Assembly: GCF_028290435.1 (NCBI RefSeq)
Contig: NZ_JAQGJV010000074.1
Coordinates: forward strand, 186,001-250,000
Source of the DNA: Devosia sp.
Lineage (GTDB): Bacteria; Pseudomonadota; Alphaproteobacteria; Rhizobiales; Devosiaceae
Direction: 5' to 3'
Length of the DNA: 64,000 nucleotides
Part shown: positions 31,336 to 39,355 of the stretch, one piece after another
Layout: each line of letters opens with the position of its first letter
Numbering within the stretch: position 1 is the first letter of the stretch
The notes under the pieces: generated by a model
What the model saw: the letters and a program-made list of their open reading frames with translations, nothing else
The model's database searches: none
Told to the model about the DNA's origin: nothing
Made by a program: the position numbers and the translations under genes

Positions 31336-32682
31336 ATGAAACACTGGATATTTGCAGGCACGCTGTCGTTGGGTGCCCTGATGGTTGCGACTGCCATGGC
31401 GCAAGACGCCAAGGTATTGACTGGCAAGGATGCGTATGGCGATTGGGAAAAAGACGCGCCCGGCGTGACCCGACATCTCGTGCCCAGCGACCTCGAAGCG
31501 CCAAACTTGACCGAGTCGGCGTCCAATTCGCCCTCCACCGTGCCCATGCCCGAGGGCGCAATGCCCAAGGTGCCTGATGGCTTCAAGGTGGAAATGGTGG
31601 CCAGCGGCATCCAGAATCCGCGCGCCATTCGCTTTGCGCCCAACGGCGACCTGTTCGTGGGCAATTCGGAGGCCGGCAATGTGCTGGTCTATCATTTCGA
31701 GAACGGCGCTGCCAAACCGGCCTCGGAAGGCGTGTTTGCCGAGGGGCTCAACCAGCCCTATGGCGTGGCGTTCTATCCGGCGGGCAACGATCCGCAATGG
31801 GTCTATGTGGCGGAAAGCAACGGGTTGAAGCGCTTCCCCTATAAAAGCGGCGACATGAAAGCCAGCGGCGCGCCCGAGACGCTGTTCGACAACATCAACC
31901 CCGATCACCACTGGACCCGCGACGTGACGTTCTCGCCCGATGGCAAGACCATGTATTACTCGGTCGGCTCTGGCTCAAATGTCGGCGACGGCACCATGGA
32001 CCCCGAACCCAAGGGTGGGGTTGATGCCTGGGCATCGGCCCATCCGCTCGGTGTTGCCTGGGGTGCAGAAGAACGCCGCGCGGCGGTGCTGGCCTTCGAC
32101 CCGGATGGGAAGAACGAGCGCTACTTCGCCACCGGCCTCCGCAATTGCGCCGGCATGACCATGCAGCGATCGACCGGCGCACCATGGTGCGTGGTCAACA
32201 ATGTCGATGAACTGGGCGACAACGTACCGTTCGAATTCGCCACCTCGGTGAAGGACGGGGCCTTCTATGGCTGGCCCTGGTACTACAATGGGGGCAACCC
32301 AGATCCGCGCTGGAAGGACAATCCGCGCGATGACCTGAAGGGAAAGGTCACCGTCGGCGACATGCAGTTCCAGGCGCACTCGGCGCCGTTGAATATCACC
32401 TTTTATGACAATGATGCCTGGGGTGCCGACTATAAGGGTGATGCGTTTGTGGCGATGCACGGCTCATGGAACCGTGGCCAGCGCACCGGCTATAAGGTGG
32501 TGCATCTGAATTTCGACGCCAGCGGCAAGCCTGACGGCACCTATGATGACTTCATGACCGGCTTCGTGATCGATGCCGACAGTGTCTGGGGTCGTCCGGT
32601 CGGTGTCGCGGTGGCGCCAGATTGTGCGCTGTTCGTTTCCGAAGATGGCAGCGGCACGATCTGGCGAGTCACCAAGCAGTAG
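31336..32682 (+). CDS. PQQ-type sugar (sorbosone) dehydrogenase-like secreted protein
   Basis: 448 aa. A signal peptide (cleavage near AMA-QD, residue ~22) is followed by a six-bladed propeller of the GDH-B / sorbosone dehydrogenase family: FKVEMVASGIQNPRAIRFAPNGDLFVGN, DHHWTRDVTFSPDGKTMYYSVGSGSN, and a FVAMHGSWNR block. Soluble enzymes of this family oxidise sugars in the periplasm using PQQ and calcium. No PQQ biosynthesis gene is in the window. GGAGG sits nine bases before the ATG and a clean terminator follows, so it is a single-gene unit. Confidence 0.85.
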   Translation: MKHWIFAGTLSLGALMVATAMAQDAKVLTGKDAYGDWEKDAPGVTRHLVPSDLEAPNLTESASNSPSTVPMPEGAMPKVPDGFKVEMVASGIQNPRAIRFAPNGDLFVGNSEAGNVLVYHFENGAAKPASEGVFAEGLNQPYGVAFYPAGNDPQWVYVAESNGLKRFPYKSGDMKASGAPETLFDNINPDHHWTRDVTFSPDGKTMYYSVGSGSNVGDGTMDPEPKGGVDAWASAHPLGVAWGAEERRAAVLAFDPDGKNERYFATGLRNCAGMTMQRSTGAPWCVVNNVDELGDNVPFEFATSVKDGAFYGWPWYYNGGNPDPRWKDNPRDDLKGKVTVGDMQFQAHSAPLNITFYDNDAWGADYKGDAFVAMHGSWNRGQRTGYKVVHLNFDASGKPDGTYDDFMTGFVIDADSVWGRPVGVAVAPDCALFVSEDGSGTIWRVTKQ

Positions 32683-32704
32683 TTAACCAATCATTACATT
32701 GAAG

Positions 32705-32726
32705 CCCGGGCGGTGCCCGGGTTTTT
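32705..32726 (+). terminator. Intrinsic terminator after the sugar dehydrogenase gene
   Basis: CCCGGGC (32705-32711) pairs with GCCCGGG (32715-32721) around a GGT loop and is followed by TTTTT, then CTTT. Confidence 0.88.
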
Positions 32727-32866
32727 CTTTATCTAGTTCAACAGAAATCCGTCGTTTCGACCAATAAGCGAAAAGCATTTTTCAAGCAGTCATCGCAATT
32801 TAAGTAGCGATTAACCATTCTATTGCACTTTGAATTAACCATAAAAATTAATCCAGGGTCGAGTAG

Positions 32867-34216
32867 ATGAGTGTGAAGTTGTACGCCGTGCTGTTGTCCG
32901 TATCCCTGGCATCTACTTCGGTTTTCGCCCAAGATGCTCCGGCGAGTGCGTTCGGTGCCACGCTTGGCGCGACGTTTTTCACCATGCCCCATATCGACAA
33001 GGGCATAGCCTTTGGGGCACCGGGGGCGACGTCCTCGTCGGTAGGCGGCGGCGGTGTTGGCGCCACCTTCGGGCTGAGCGGCGGCCTGAGCGTTGGGAAG
33101 TTCGGCGCTTTTGGTGCCGCGATCGGCGTGTCCGGCTTTGCGACCATAGGCCAATCGAATTCAACGGTCGTGGACACCTTTACTGGCCCCGGTACGGTCA
33201 CCATCGGCGGCTATACGACGCCGGCAAACGCCAATGTCGTCCTGACGACCAATAGCGCTCCGGGCAACTCCGCCGCGAGCGCGGTTATCACGCACACCAA
33301 TCCGCAGGGTGGCGGCGAGGCGATCAACGTCAACAATCCGGTCAATGCGGGCGGCGTTGTGAACGATTATGCCGCTTCCATCGCGGCCGGGGCCAACAGT
33401 TTCGCCTTGGGGGGCGTGGTGACGCAGCAGGGCGCCGTGAACAGCGCAGCCGCCTACGCGGCAGTGGCCGCATCGGATGGTGGCGTATTTTTCGCGGCGG
33501 GTGATCTGACCGGGCTCGCGATAACGACCAATGTCCGACGCAATGTGGTGTATACGGGCGCCGATCTCAGCGTTGCCATGTCGACCAATACCGGCGGAAT
33601 GGCCATTCAGGGCTACGCGGGACCAAGCTATCGGCTGCTCGACCAATCGAGCAAGACCACCATCAGCGTGGACATCCCCGAGGCGAGCCCCACTGCGACG
33701 ACCTTCCCGACCTATTCGATGGCTCGCGACGAGCAACTGACCTCGAACTATTTCGGCGGCGTGGTCGGTCTTAACCTCAGCAAGCCCATCGCCGACAATA
33801 TGACGTTCTCGCTGGGCGTCGAGGGTGGTGTCTACTATGTGCATGACAATATGGAGGGCCGCGAAAGCTACTCCATCGCCGGCGGGGCGCTCACATCGGT
33901 GCCGTTGACGACCGTCAGCAACGCCAATGGCATCGGCATGGAGGCTGATGGCGTGGCTTGGTCGGCCAAGCTCGCGCCGTCAATTACCGTTGCCTTGGCG
34001 TCCAACCGCCAACTGACATTCGGTGGCACTGTCGATTATTTGTCGCGCGTCGCATCGGTGACGCGGGACGGTTCGGTCGCCTCGGCCACCAACACCTATT
34101 CGGGGACCGACGATGGTACGCTCAACTATAGCGCGTCATCGCAGACGGCACACTCGCTGAGTTTTGCGCCAATGTGGAGTTTTACGCCCACGGTGTCGTA
34201 TACCGGCCAGTTTTGA
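32867..34216 (+). CDS. Predicted outer-membrane beta-barrel protein, unknown function
   Basis: 449 aa. A signal peptide (cleavage VFA-QD near residue 22) is followed by Gly/Ser/Thr/Ala-rich sequence with alternating hydrophobic residues. The last ~220 residues show amphipathic strands (YAGPSYRLLDQSSKTTISVDI, MTFSLGVEGGVYYV, KLAPSITVALASNRQLTFGG, SFTPTVSYTGQF), and the final residue is Phe, the usual outer-membrane barrel end. No database family is recognised. The leader (32731-32866) is AT-rich with no clear promoter. It converges with a curlin-like gene across a shared stem-loop. Confidence 0.6.
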   Translation: MSVKLYAVLLSVSLASTSVFAQDAPASAFGATLGATFFTMPHIDKGIAFGAPGATSSSVGGGGVGATFGLSGGLSVGKFGAFGAAIGVSGFATIGQSNSTVVDTFTGPGTVTIGGYTTPANANVVLTTNSAPGNSAASAVITHTNPQGGGEAINVNNPVNAGGVVNDYAASIAAGANSFALGGVVTQQGAVNSAAAYAAVAASDGGVFFAAGDLTGLAITTNVRRNVVYTGADLSVAMSTNTGGMAIQGYAGPSYRLLDQSSKTTISVDIPEASPTATTFPTYSMARDEQLTSNYFGGVVGLNLSKPIADNMTFSLGVEGGVYYVHDNMEGRESYSIAGGALTSVPLTTVSNANGIGMEADGVAWSAKLAPSITVALASNRQLTFGGTVDYLSRVASVTRDGSVASATNTYSGTDDGTLNYSASSQTAHSLSFAPMWSFTPTVSYTGQF

Positions 34217-34234
34217 TCTGGGCGCATTTGAGAA

Positions 34235-34260
34235 ATACGGCGGGGCAGTGCCCGCCGTAT
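34235..34260 (-). terminator. Stem-loop between convergent genes
   Basis: A perfect ten-base stem (34235-34244 with 34251-34260) around GCAGTG. On the minus strand it is followed by TTTCTC, so it should terminate the curlin-like gene; on the plus strand only a weak T-rich tail follows. Confidence 0.7.
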
Positions 34261-34277
34261 CCATTTAGGAAGATAGA

Positions 34278-34814
34278 TCAGTAAGCGATCTGGGTCGTCG
34301 TCGAGACGTTGCCAAGGCCAGACTGGTCGATCGAAGAATAGTTATTGCCGCCACCGACCGCCAACTGGTTGGTCACCGACAGATTTGCGATACCGGTCTG
34401 GGTCGTGCCCGACTGATTGACGCCGCCGTTGACGGCGTGCTGATTGGTCACTGCCTGATTGAACAGGCCCAACTGGCGGATGCCCGCATCGTTAAGGCCC
34501 TTATCGGCCTGCTGATTCAACTGAGCGTTGTTGAGCACGCCAGTCTGGTATGTGCCGCCCAGGTTGATGCCACCAGGCGCAACCTGGGTCACGTTGGAAT
34601 TATTCAGAGCGCCGTTCTGGCCGACGTTGAGCCAGTTGAAACCAGCAGTATTGACCTGCGTCTTTGTCGAGTTGTTCAGTACGCCATGCTGATCGACGCC
34701 CAAATCGTTGTGACCGGCAACGACGATGACCTTGCCAAGCAGCGCGATATTGGCTGCATTTGCACCCGATACGCCCAGAGCCAAAACGGTTGCGGCGATC
34801 AAAATGGTACGCAT
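34278..34814 (-). CDS. Orphan curlin-repeat-like secreted protein (amyloid candidate)
   Basis: 178 aa. Signal peptide cleavage is near ANA-AN (residue ~21). Six repeats each read Q-x-G-x2-N-x5-Q, with the first Gln at 42, 66, 90, 114, 139 and 164, giving a period of 24-25 residues. Curli subunits CsgA/CsgB use the same Q-x-G-x2-N-x-A-x3-Q spacing with a 22-23 residue period and stack as a cross-beta fibre. The protein is Asn/Gln/Gly rich and has no cysteine. No csgD-G secretion genes are in the window. Fibre formation is inferred from the repeat; a soluble beta-solenoid is the alternative. Confidence 0.75.
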   Translation of the reverse strand: MRTILIAATVLALGVSGANAANIALLGKVIVVAGHNDLGVDQHGVLNNSTKTQVNTAGFNWLNVGQNGALNNSNVTQVAPGGINLGGTYQTGVLNNAQLNQQADKGLNDAGIRQLGLFNQAVTNQHAVNGGVNQSGTTQTGIANLSVTNQLAVGGGNNYSSIDQSGLGNVSTTTQIAY

Positions 34815-35165
34815 AACTATTCCCTCAATTTAACAATGAACGCAGGGTTTTCCCCAACCCGCGGCCTCGCCTTGGGTAATTAGAGATGCGCAGATGTTCA
34901 AAAATAAAGGAAGTCTTAACTATGTAGTACTGCGGGTAAAACAATTATTAACCTTACCTGCGCGAGAGATGCTTAACCGAGACAGTTTGATTCAAATTTT
35001 ATATTGTTTGGGGCGCAAATCTGCCGGGTGGAGGTACACCAAAGCGGTGCGCCGTTAATCGGCACGCGTATGAACAATGTACGCGGCTTTGCTCGGCCCG
35101 CCGCTTGGAAGTACGTCCTTGGCTAGACATAGGAAGCCTTGGGCCGTCCGACGCGATGGTCTTTG
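34815..35165. other. AT-rich intergenic region upstream of the curlin-like gene
   Basis: No supported gene. The stretch is clearly more AT-rich than the flanks between about 34880 and 35010, as expected of the curlin-like gene's promoter region. I could not assign -35/-10 boxes or a known operator with confidence. The small plus-strand frames that begin after 35077 have no recognisable product. Confidence 0.5.
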
Positions 35166-35207
35166 CACCAAAAGAAAAGCCGCAAGCACGGGGCGCGTGC
35201 TTGCGGC
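35166..35207 (-). terminator. Intrinsic terminator for the small membrane-anchored gene
   Basis: A 12-base stem (35179-35190 with 35196-35207) is followed on the minus strand by CTTTTCTTTTGG. It lies ~70 bases after the stop of the minus-strand gene at 35280-35576. Confidence 0.75.
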
Positions 35208-35279
35208 AGGGGCCAGGGTCGCTTGGGCGTCTGGGGAAGACGCGAGCCCTGGGTTATTGGCGAGCGTTTTGGTCGCTCG

Positions 35280-35576
35280 CTATCCCGCCCGGCGCAGACG
35301 TGGCATGGGATATGGCACATCCTTGGCTGTCGGCTGCTCCTGCATGGTGGGGCCGACGGGCGTTGTATCTGGAAGACTGGGCAGCACCGAGGCGAGCACC
35401 GCTTTGCCCCCGAAGCACTGCAAACTATCGCACTGAATGGAATCGACCTGTTCGGACACGAGCTGCTGGCCAGCGGCCACGGCCTGATTGGCGGCGGCAT
35501 GGGGATCAAAGTCCATCCCGGGCCGGATCACCATGTAGGCCACCAGAAGCCAAAACACTGAACGCACCAAAAACAT
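35280..35576 (-). CDS. Small membrane-anchored protein, possibly DUF5330-like
   Basis: 98 aa. It starts FLVRSVFWLLVAYMVI, a single N-terminal membrane segment, followed by an acidic/polar periplasmic tail with two cysteines (QCDSLQC). The architecture resembles small Rhizobiales-specific proteins of unknown function. The ATG at 35576 is preferred over an upstream TTG. A good terminator downstream on the same strand and the clear hydrophobic start support it over overlapping frames on the other strand. Confidence 0.6.
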   Translation of the reverse strand: MFLVRSVFWLLVAYMVIRPGMDFDPHAAANQAVAAGQQLVSEQVDSIQCDSLQCFGGKAVLASVLPSLPDTTPVGPTMQEQPTAKDVPYPMPRLRRAG

Positions 35577-35916
35577 CGTCTCATCCGAATCAGAGGCAGG
35601 CAAACTCGTCCTGCCTCACCAAGCTAGGCGGCCCGGTTTAAGCGCTGCTGCGCCAATTCGATAAAATTTGAGACAAATACCCACGATGTCCCGCGAGGTG
35701 AGGGCAAGACCTTGTTTACGCTAATCGGGGAAAGGGCGCGTTGTGGGCCCTCGATCGAGCTTGGGGAGTGTCGCATTTAAGGCCGTCTTAGTGTGTCGGA
35801 CGCAGTGTGATCACCAACAAGACCTGAATCCAATTCAGGCAATTGCAGGCGAATGCCTGCCTGTGCGGCGTTGATTGGCACAGCAGTACAAGGCGTCGTG
35901 GAAGTGAGTATTGTGT
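35577..35916. other. Intergenic region with two tandem small hairpins
   Basis: No supported gene. Two adjacent perfect hairpins, CCTGAAT/ATTCAGG at 35823-35839 and GCAGGC/GCCTGC at 35845-35860, lie about 60-90 bases before the sensor kinase start. They could be operator or leader structures. The rest shows no feature I can name. Confidence 0.4.
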
Positions 35917-37728
35917 ATGCGTAGCCTGTTCTCTTTCGGCGCGAGCAAAGAGATGAGCCTAGCCGTCGCCGGCTCCGGTCACCGACCGGAAATGCTGCGG
36001 CGCAAGACTCTAGCCACCAATGCGCGCCTCGGCATTATCGCCAGCGCGATCCTCATGCTGCCAGCTATCATCTGCCTGGTCATGGGCACGGCATTGCCAT
36101 TCGTCATCGCGGCGATTGGGTTGGCCGCCGGCATGATCAGCCTTGCCATGCACCAGCGCGCCCAGTTTGAACAGGCCGTCGCGGCGCAAGTCTACGCCAT
36201 CATGGCGATCGGGTTGATCCTGACCCTGGCCGACGGGCAATTGGCCGATGCGGGCCTCGCCGTCGCCGTTCTTGGACCCGTGCATGCCTCGCTGCTGGCG
36301 CGCAACGTCATGCGCCGCCAGAGCTGGGTGGCGCTCGCCGTCATCTGCCTGCTGGCTTTCATCACCTCGCGCTTCGGGCTGCCGGCAATCACTGTCGGCG
36401 TGGCCCCGCTGATGGCCACCTGCGTGCTGGCTTTCACCGTTTGCGCCGGCATCGTGGCTCATTCGGCCAACCGGATTGGCGCCGCTTATGAAGTTTACGA
36501 CCGCTCGCAAGTGACCGCCTACCGGCACCTCATCGAGCATGTGCAGGACGCGGTTTTGCGGTTTTCCAGTAGCGGCGAAGTGCTGCTCGCTTCCAAGACG
36601 TCGGAGGCCCTGTTCGGCTGCCCGCGCTATGAACTGACAGGCTCCGGACTGGGCGAGCGGCTGCATGTGCTTGACCGCCCGAGCTACCTAACGGCATTCG
36701 CCGACGCCAACCAGGGCGGCAAGACGCGCATGATCGAAGTGCGGATGCGCCAGGATGATCCGCGGGCCAGCGCGCGCGTGCCCCATTTCATCTGGGTCGA
36801 GATCAACCTGTCGCCGGTGATCGATCCCGATTCGAACGACCAGCGGCACGAAGTTGTGGCGCTGTTTCGCGACGTGACCGAGCGCAAGGATACCGAAGCC
36901 GCCATGACGGAAGCGCGGCGCGTTGCCGAAGACGCTTCCAACGCCAAGTCGCATTTCCTGGCCACTATCGGGCATGAGCTGCGCACGCCGCTGAACGCGG
37001 TGGTGGGCTTTTCCGAAATGATGACCACGGGCATTGGTGGCGACTTGTCGCCGACGCATAAGGAATATGCCGGCCTCATCCACCAGAGCGGCAAGCATCT
37101 GCTCGAAGTCGTGCGCATGCTACTCGATATGTCCAAGATCGAGGCCGGCAAGTTCGAAGTGCAGACTGAGCCATTTGCCCCCGATACCATGGTCGAGACC
37201 TGCTTCAAGATGGTCGAGGGACTGGCGCGCGAGCGCAATATCAAGCTGGTCGCCGATATCGCCAACAACCTGCCGGCGCTGGTGGCTGATGAACGGGCCT
37301 GCCGCCAGGTGCTGCTGAACCTGCTGTCGAACGCCATCAAGTTCAGCCATGACGGCGGCACCGTGACCGTGACCATGAAGCGCCAGGGGCAGAGCCTGAA
37401 TATCTCGGTGGCCGATAACGGCATCGGCATGGCGCCCGAATCGCTGCAGCGCGTCGGCGAGCCGTTCTTCCAGGCCAATGAGGGGCTGTCGCGCCGCTAT
37501 GAAGGCACGGGGTTGGGCTTGTCCATCGTCAAGGGCCTGGTCGATCTGCACGAGGGCACCCTGCGGGCAATGTCCGAAATTGGGGCAGGGACAACCATGA
37601 CAGTTTTACTTCCTATAAACGGTCCGGCAATAAAGACGGAGGACAGTGCAGTGGTAACGCCGCTGCATCGTGAGCCGGCCCCATTGCAAGCGACCCCATG
37701 GCAAAACGAAAAAAGAAAAGCGCAATGA
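35917..37728 (+). CDS. PAS-domain sensor histidine kinase
   Basis: 603 aa. About six N-terminal membrane helices (residues ~40-185) are followed by a PAS-like domain (~200-320) and the HisKA domain with phospho-acceptor H353 (IGHELRTP). The HATPase domain has an N box (NLLSNAIKF), DNGIGM and GTGLGLS. The protein is an inner-membrane two-component kinase; the signal is unknown and no response regulator is adjacent. The ATG at 35917 is used; a TTG two codons earlier is in frame. The last 31 bases overlap the next gene in another frame. Confidence 0.9.
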   Translation: MRSLFSFGASKEMSLAVAGSGHRPEMLRRKTLATNARLGIIASAILMLPAIICLVMGTALPFVIAAIGLAAGMISLAMHQRAQFEQAVAAQVYAIMAIGLILTLADGQLADAGLAVAVLGPVHASLLARNVMRRQSWVALAVICLLAFITSRFGLPAITVGVAPLMATCVLAFTVCAGIVAHSANRIGAAYEVYDRSQVTAYRHLIEHVQDAVLRFSSSGEVLLASKTSEALFGCPRYELTGSGLGERLHVLDRPSYLTAFADANQGGKTRMIEVRMRQDDPRASARVPHFIWVEINLSPVIDPDSNDQRHEVVALFRDVTERKDTEAAMTEARRVAEDASNAKSHFLATIGHELRTPLNAVVGFSEMMTTGIGGDLSPTHKEYAGLIHQSGKHLLEVVRMLLDMSKIEAGKFEVQTEPFAPDTMVETCFKMVEGLARERNIKLVADIANNLPALVADERACRQVLLNLLSNAIKFSHDGGTVTVTMKRQGQSLNISVADNGIGMAPESLQRVGEPFFQANEGLSRRYEGTGLGLSIVKGLVDLHEGTLRAMSEIGAGTTMTVLLPINGPAIKTEDSAVVTPLHREPAPLQATPWQNEKRKAQ

Positions 37729-38885
37729 TGGATTTCACCCTCACGCGCCTGCCGCTGTTGGCTGGTGGCGCTGTCGCGGCCTCTCTGAGCCGCGCCGGCC
37801 TCTGGACATTCTCCCGCTATATGCGAGCCCCGCTGGCCTCGACCGCACTGTTGGCCATGGTGACGCTGACGGCGCTGGCCGGCAGCAATGCGTTGTACTT
37901 CCAGACCGCGCGTCATCCCGCGCCGTTGTTTGCCCCGGCCCCCGACGTGCCGGAGACGGCTGCTATCGAGCAGGTGCCCGAAGCGCCGGCTTTGCCACAA
38001 CTGCGTCAGGCCGAAGTGCCACAGCCGATTTCCCAGGAAACTACCAGCAGCGTGGCGCCGCCTTCGCCGGTGGTGCCCGATGCCCCGGTCGGCAACACCC
38101 AGGTTTTCGAGCTGCAAAAGAAGCTGACCGAACTCAAACTGTTCGACGGCACCGTCGATGGCTTTTACGGACCGATGACGGCCCGGGCGATCCGGGCGTT
38201 CGAGGAACGTAACGGCATGACGCCGAGCGGCGCGATCTCGCCCGGCCTGGTCGACGCGATTCTGCGCGCCGATACCATGGGCATGGCGCCGCAACGCGTG
38301 CAGGTGGCCGACGTCGCGCCGCAGCCCGCGCCGGTACGCACCATCCGCGCTGCCAAGGTGCAATTGCCGCCGATGCCGTTGGCGCCAGTCAACGCCGTGC
38401 AGGCCCCGACGCCGGTGGAAGATGCGTTCGACACGGTGACCAGTTCGGCGGCGCAGACGATTGATTCGATCGTCGCAGCGGTCGATGGCAGCCGCGTCAC
38501 GCCCGCGACGTCCGCATTGCGACCAACGGCGGCGCTCCCCTTGATGGCCGCTACGGCTCAGCCGATGCCGGCGCCTGTGCAGCATGTCGCTTCGTTGGAG
38601 CCGGTTGCTCCCCCGGCCGTTATCATACCGCAGCCAGAAGTCACTCAGCAGGCAGCAATTGCCCCTGCCGCGGTGGCGAGCCCAACCAGCAATGCGCAAC
38701 TGATTGAACAGGTTCAGCGAGGGCTGGCGAGCTTGGGCTTCCTGCAGGGTGCCATCGATGGCAAGCCCGGCGAGGCTACCGCCAAGGCCATCCGCGCGTT
38801 CGAGATTTTCCACAACTACGCCCCCACCGGCGAAGTGAACCCCCAATTGGTGGGTCTGCTACGAGACGCCGGCGCCTCGATCTGA
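37698..38885 (+). CDS. Membrane-anchored protein with two peptidoglycan-binding domains
   Basis: 395 aa. A basic N-terminus (KRKKK) and one membrane segment (~residues 50-73) are followed by a proline/alanine-rich linker and two PG_binding_1 repeats. The first (~131-190) has VFELQKKLTELKLFDGTVDGFYGPMTARAI; the second (~335-393) has LIEQVQRGLASLGFLQGAIDGKPGEATAKAI. It should sit in the inner membrane with the repeats on the cell wall. It overlaps the kinase gene by 31 bases and its stop overlaps the DUF1491 gene start, so the three are likely co-expressed. Confidence 0.85.
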   Translation: MAKRKKKSAMMDFTLTRLPLLAGGAVAASLSRAGLWTFSRYMRAPLASTALLAMVTLTALAGSNALYFQTARHPAPLFAPAPDVPETAAIEQVPEAPALPQLRQAEVPQPISQETTSSVAPPSPVVPDAPVGNTQVFELQKKLTELKLFDGTVDGFYGPMTARAIRAFEERNGMTPSGAISPGLVDAILRADTMGMAPQRVQVADVAPQPAPVRTIRAAKVQLPPMPLAPVNAVQAPTPVEDAFDTVTSSAAQTIDSIVAAVDGSRVTPATSALRPTAALPLMAATAQPMPAPVQHVASLEPVAPPAVIIPQPEVTQQAAIAPAAVASPTSNAQLIEQVQRGLASLGFLQGAIDGKPGEATAKAIRAFEIFHNYAPTGEVNPQLVGLLRDAGASI

Positions 38886-39223
38886 TGAGCGCGCTGCGCA
38901 GCGACCTGTGGTGCGCAGCCTTTGTGCGGCGGCACAATGATCTGGGCCATATGTGTGTGGTCTCACGCCGCGGCGATCCGATTGCCGGCCAGGTCTGGAT
39001 TGAGGTCGATCATCTCGACGGCACCGTAACGCTGTTCACGCCCGCGCCGATGGCAAGCCGCGGTGACGACACCGCCGGCCTGGTGTTCCAGCGCCGCTTT
39101 GCCCGTGTCGAACCCGGAAAAGTCCGCGAGCGCATCGCCCAGGAAGCCAAGTTCGACCCTGACTTCTGGGTGCTGAGCATCGATCTGCGCAGTGACGATG
39201 TCGGGATCGATGTGATCGCCTAG
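38885..39223 (+). CDS. DUF1491 family protein
   Basis: 112 aa. The N-terminal LWCAAFVRRHNDLG and central RRGDPIAGQVWIEVDHLDG blocks and the C-terminal DPDFWVLSIDLR are the DUF1491 pattern, a small alphaproteobacterial family of unknown function. It is cytoplasmic, with no motif for catalysis. The start overlaps the previous stop by one base (TGATG), giving tight coupling. Confidence 0.88.
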   Translation: MSALRSDLWCAAFVRRHNDLGHMCVVSRRGDPIAGQVWIEVDHLDGTVTLFTPAPMASRGDDTAGLVFQRRFARVEPGKVRERIAQEAKFDPDFWVLSIDLRSDDVGIDVIA

Positions 39224-39258
39224 AAACCGTTCTACTTGTTGGTCATCTGCCGAAGCTC

Positions 39259-39314
39259 TCTGCGCTTCCGGTGCTCACGTACAAAACGTACGCTGCGCTC
39301 CGGTTCTCGAAAAC
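39259..39314. repeat. Dispersed palindromic repeat, copy 1
   Basis: A 56-base imperfect palindrome whose arms hold TGCGCTTCCGGTGCTCACGT and its near complement. An almost identical copy is at 49054-49110; only the loop bases differ. It lies between convergent genes, where such elements are commonly found. Confidence 0.8.
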
Positions 39315-39355
39315 TTCGGCATCTAACTCGTCAGGATGAATTTCAAAACGGTCTC

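Noticed and set aside
35105..35641. Plus-strand open frame of 178 codons
   Set aside because: Overlaps a better minus-strand gene with a membrane start and its own terminator; the product is Trp/Arg/Pro-rich and not protein-like.
37497..38846. Minus-strand open frame opposite the peptidoglycan-binding protein gene
   Set aside because: Arg/Gly/His-rich shadow; the plus-strand gene has two clear domains.
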